Below, piece by piece: positions 6,686 through 6,867 of a stretch of DNA of 6,867 nt. Under the pieces are notes generated by a model that was not told the DNA's origin, ran no database searches, and worked only from the letters and a program-made list of their open reading frames with translations. The first letter of the stretch is position 1; the number at the start of each line of letters is the position of its first letter. The DNA lies in contig CAZSLI010000036.1 of the NCBI GenBank assembly GCA_964607705.1, forward strand, positions 1-6,867, read 5' to 3'. A program made the translations under genes and the position numbers. The DNA is from CAZSLI01 sp964607705. GTDB lineage: Bacteria; Actinomycetota; Coriobacteriia; Anaerosomatales; PHET01.

Positions 6686-6867
6686 ATGAAAAAACTGTCA
6701 AACGTCAAAACTATATTTTTTTTAATTCTATTGTGCCTGTCCGTCATCAGTCTCAAGGCAACTGCTACAAACATCCCTGATAAATATTCCGTGACCTATT
6801 TTTCTGCCAAAAACGGTGTGGAAGATGGACTTGTAAATCATATTATTCAGGATCATAAAGGACTGCT
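6686..6867 (+). CDS. N-terminal fragment of a hybrid two-component system (HTCS) sensor/regulator
   Basis: The first 60 codons plus two bases are present; the gene runs off the right edge with its frame open. Residues 1-27 form a signal peptide (MKKLSNVKTIFFLILLCLSV, then ISLKATA). Residues 34-60 read YSVTYFSAKNGVEDGLVNHI then IQDHKGL, the first blade motif of the two-component regulator propeller (Reg_prop: DGLxxNxVxxIxQDxxGxxW). In Bacteroidota this start normally leads into a 14-blade periplasmic sensor, a Y_Y_Y domain, a membrane helix, a histidine kinase, a receiver and an AraC-type DNA-binding domain, about 1300-1400 residues in one chain. None of those later domains is visible, so HTCS is inferred from the start and from its divergent position next to susC, the usual place for the cognate PUL activator. 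It would sense a breakdown oligosaccharide in the periplasm. Confidence 0.82.
   Translation, partial: MKKLSNVKTIFFLILLCLSVISLKATATNIPDKYSVTYFSAKNGVEDGLVNHIIQDHKGL

Noticed and set aside
6706..6713. Exact minus-strand -7 box (TAGTTTTG) that could drive susC
   Set aside because: It lies inside the sensor coding sequence more than 220 bp from susC and has no -33 element at the proper distance.

Overview
The window looks like one end of a polysaccharide utilization locus (PUL) from a Bacteroidota genome, most likely Bacteroides or a close Bacteroidales relative. The evidence is an adjacent susC/susD pair, a GH43 glycoside hydrolase, the start of a hybrid two-component sensor with a ligand-binding propeller, A+T-rich spacers without clear Shine-Dalgarno sequences, and a SusD lipobox followed by an acidic tail typical of surface lipoproteins in this phylum. 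No genus-level marker is present. A run of exactly 100 Ns marks this as a draft scaffold or metagenome bin.

Layout, right to left along the minus-strand operon: a SusC-type TonB-dependent outer-membrane transporter (6484 to 3233), a 12-bp spacer, a SusD-type surface glycan-binding lipoprotein (3220 to 1670, C-terminal part lost in the N gap at 1679-1778), a 3-bp spacer, a secreted GH43 enzyme (1666 to 101), a 31-bp spacer, and the first 23 codons of a probable lipoprotein (69 to the left edge). On the plus strand, separated from susC by a roughly 200-bp divergent promoter region, is the N-terminus of a hybrid two-component system regulator (6686 to the right edge).

Expected working model (family knowledge plus inference): SusD captures an oligosaccharide at the cell surface and closes over SusC, which imports it using TonB energy. 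GH43, with its catalytic Asp/Asp/Glu triad intact, removes arabinofuranosyl or xylosyl units. The divergent sensor detects a released oligosaccharide in the periplasm and activates the susC operon. The substrate is probably an arabinose- or xylose-containing plant glycan, but the genes that would decide this lie beyond the left edge.

I see no clearly new system. The points most worth checking are a Fur-family-like palindrome just in front of the sensor start, the true size and content of the assembly gap in susD, the unusually close susD-GH43 junction, and the truncated lipoprotein at the left edge.
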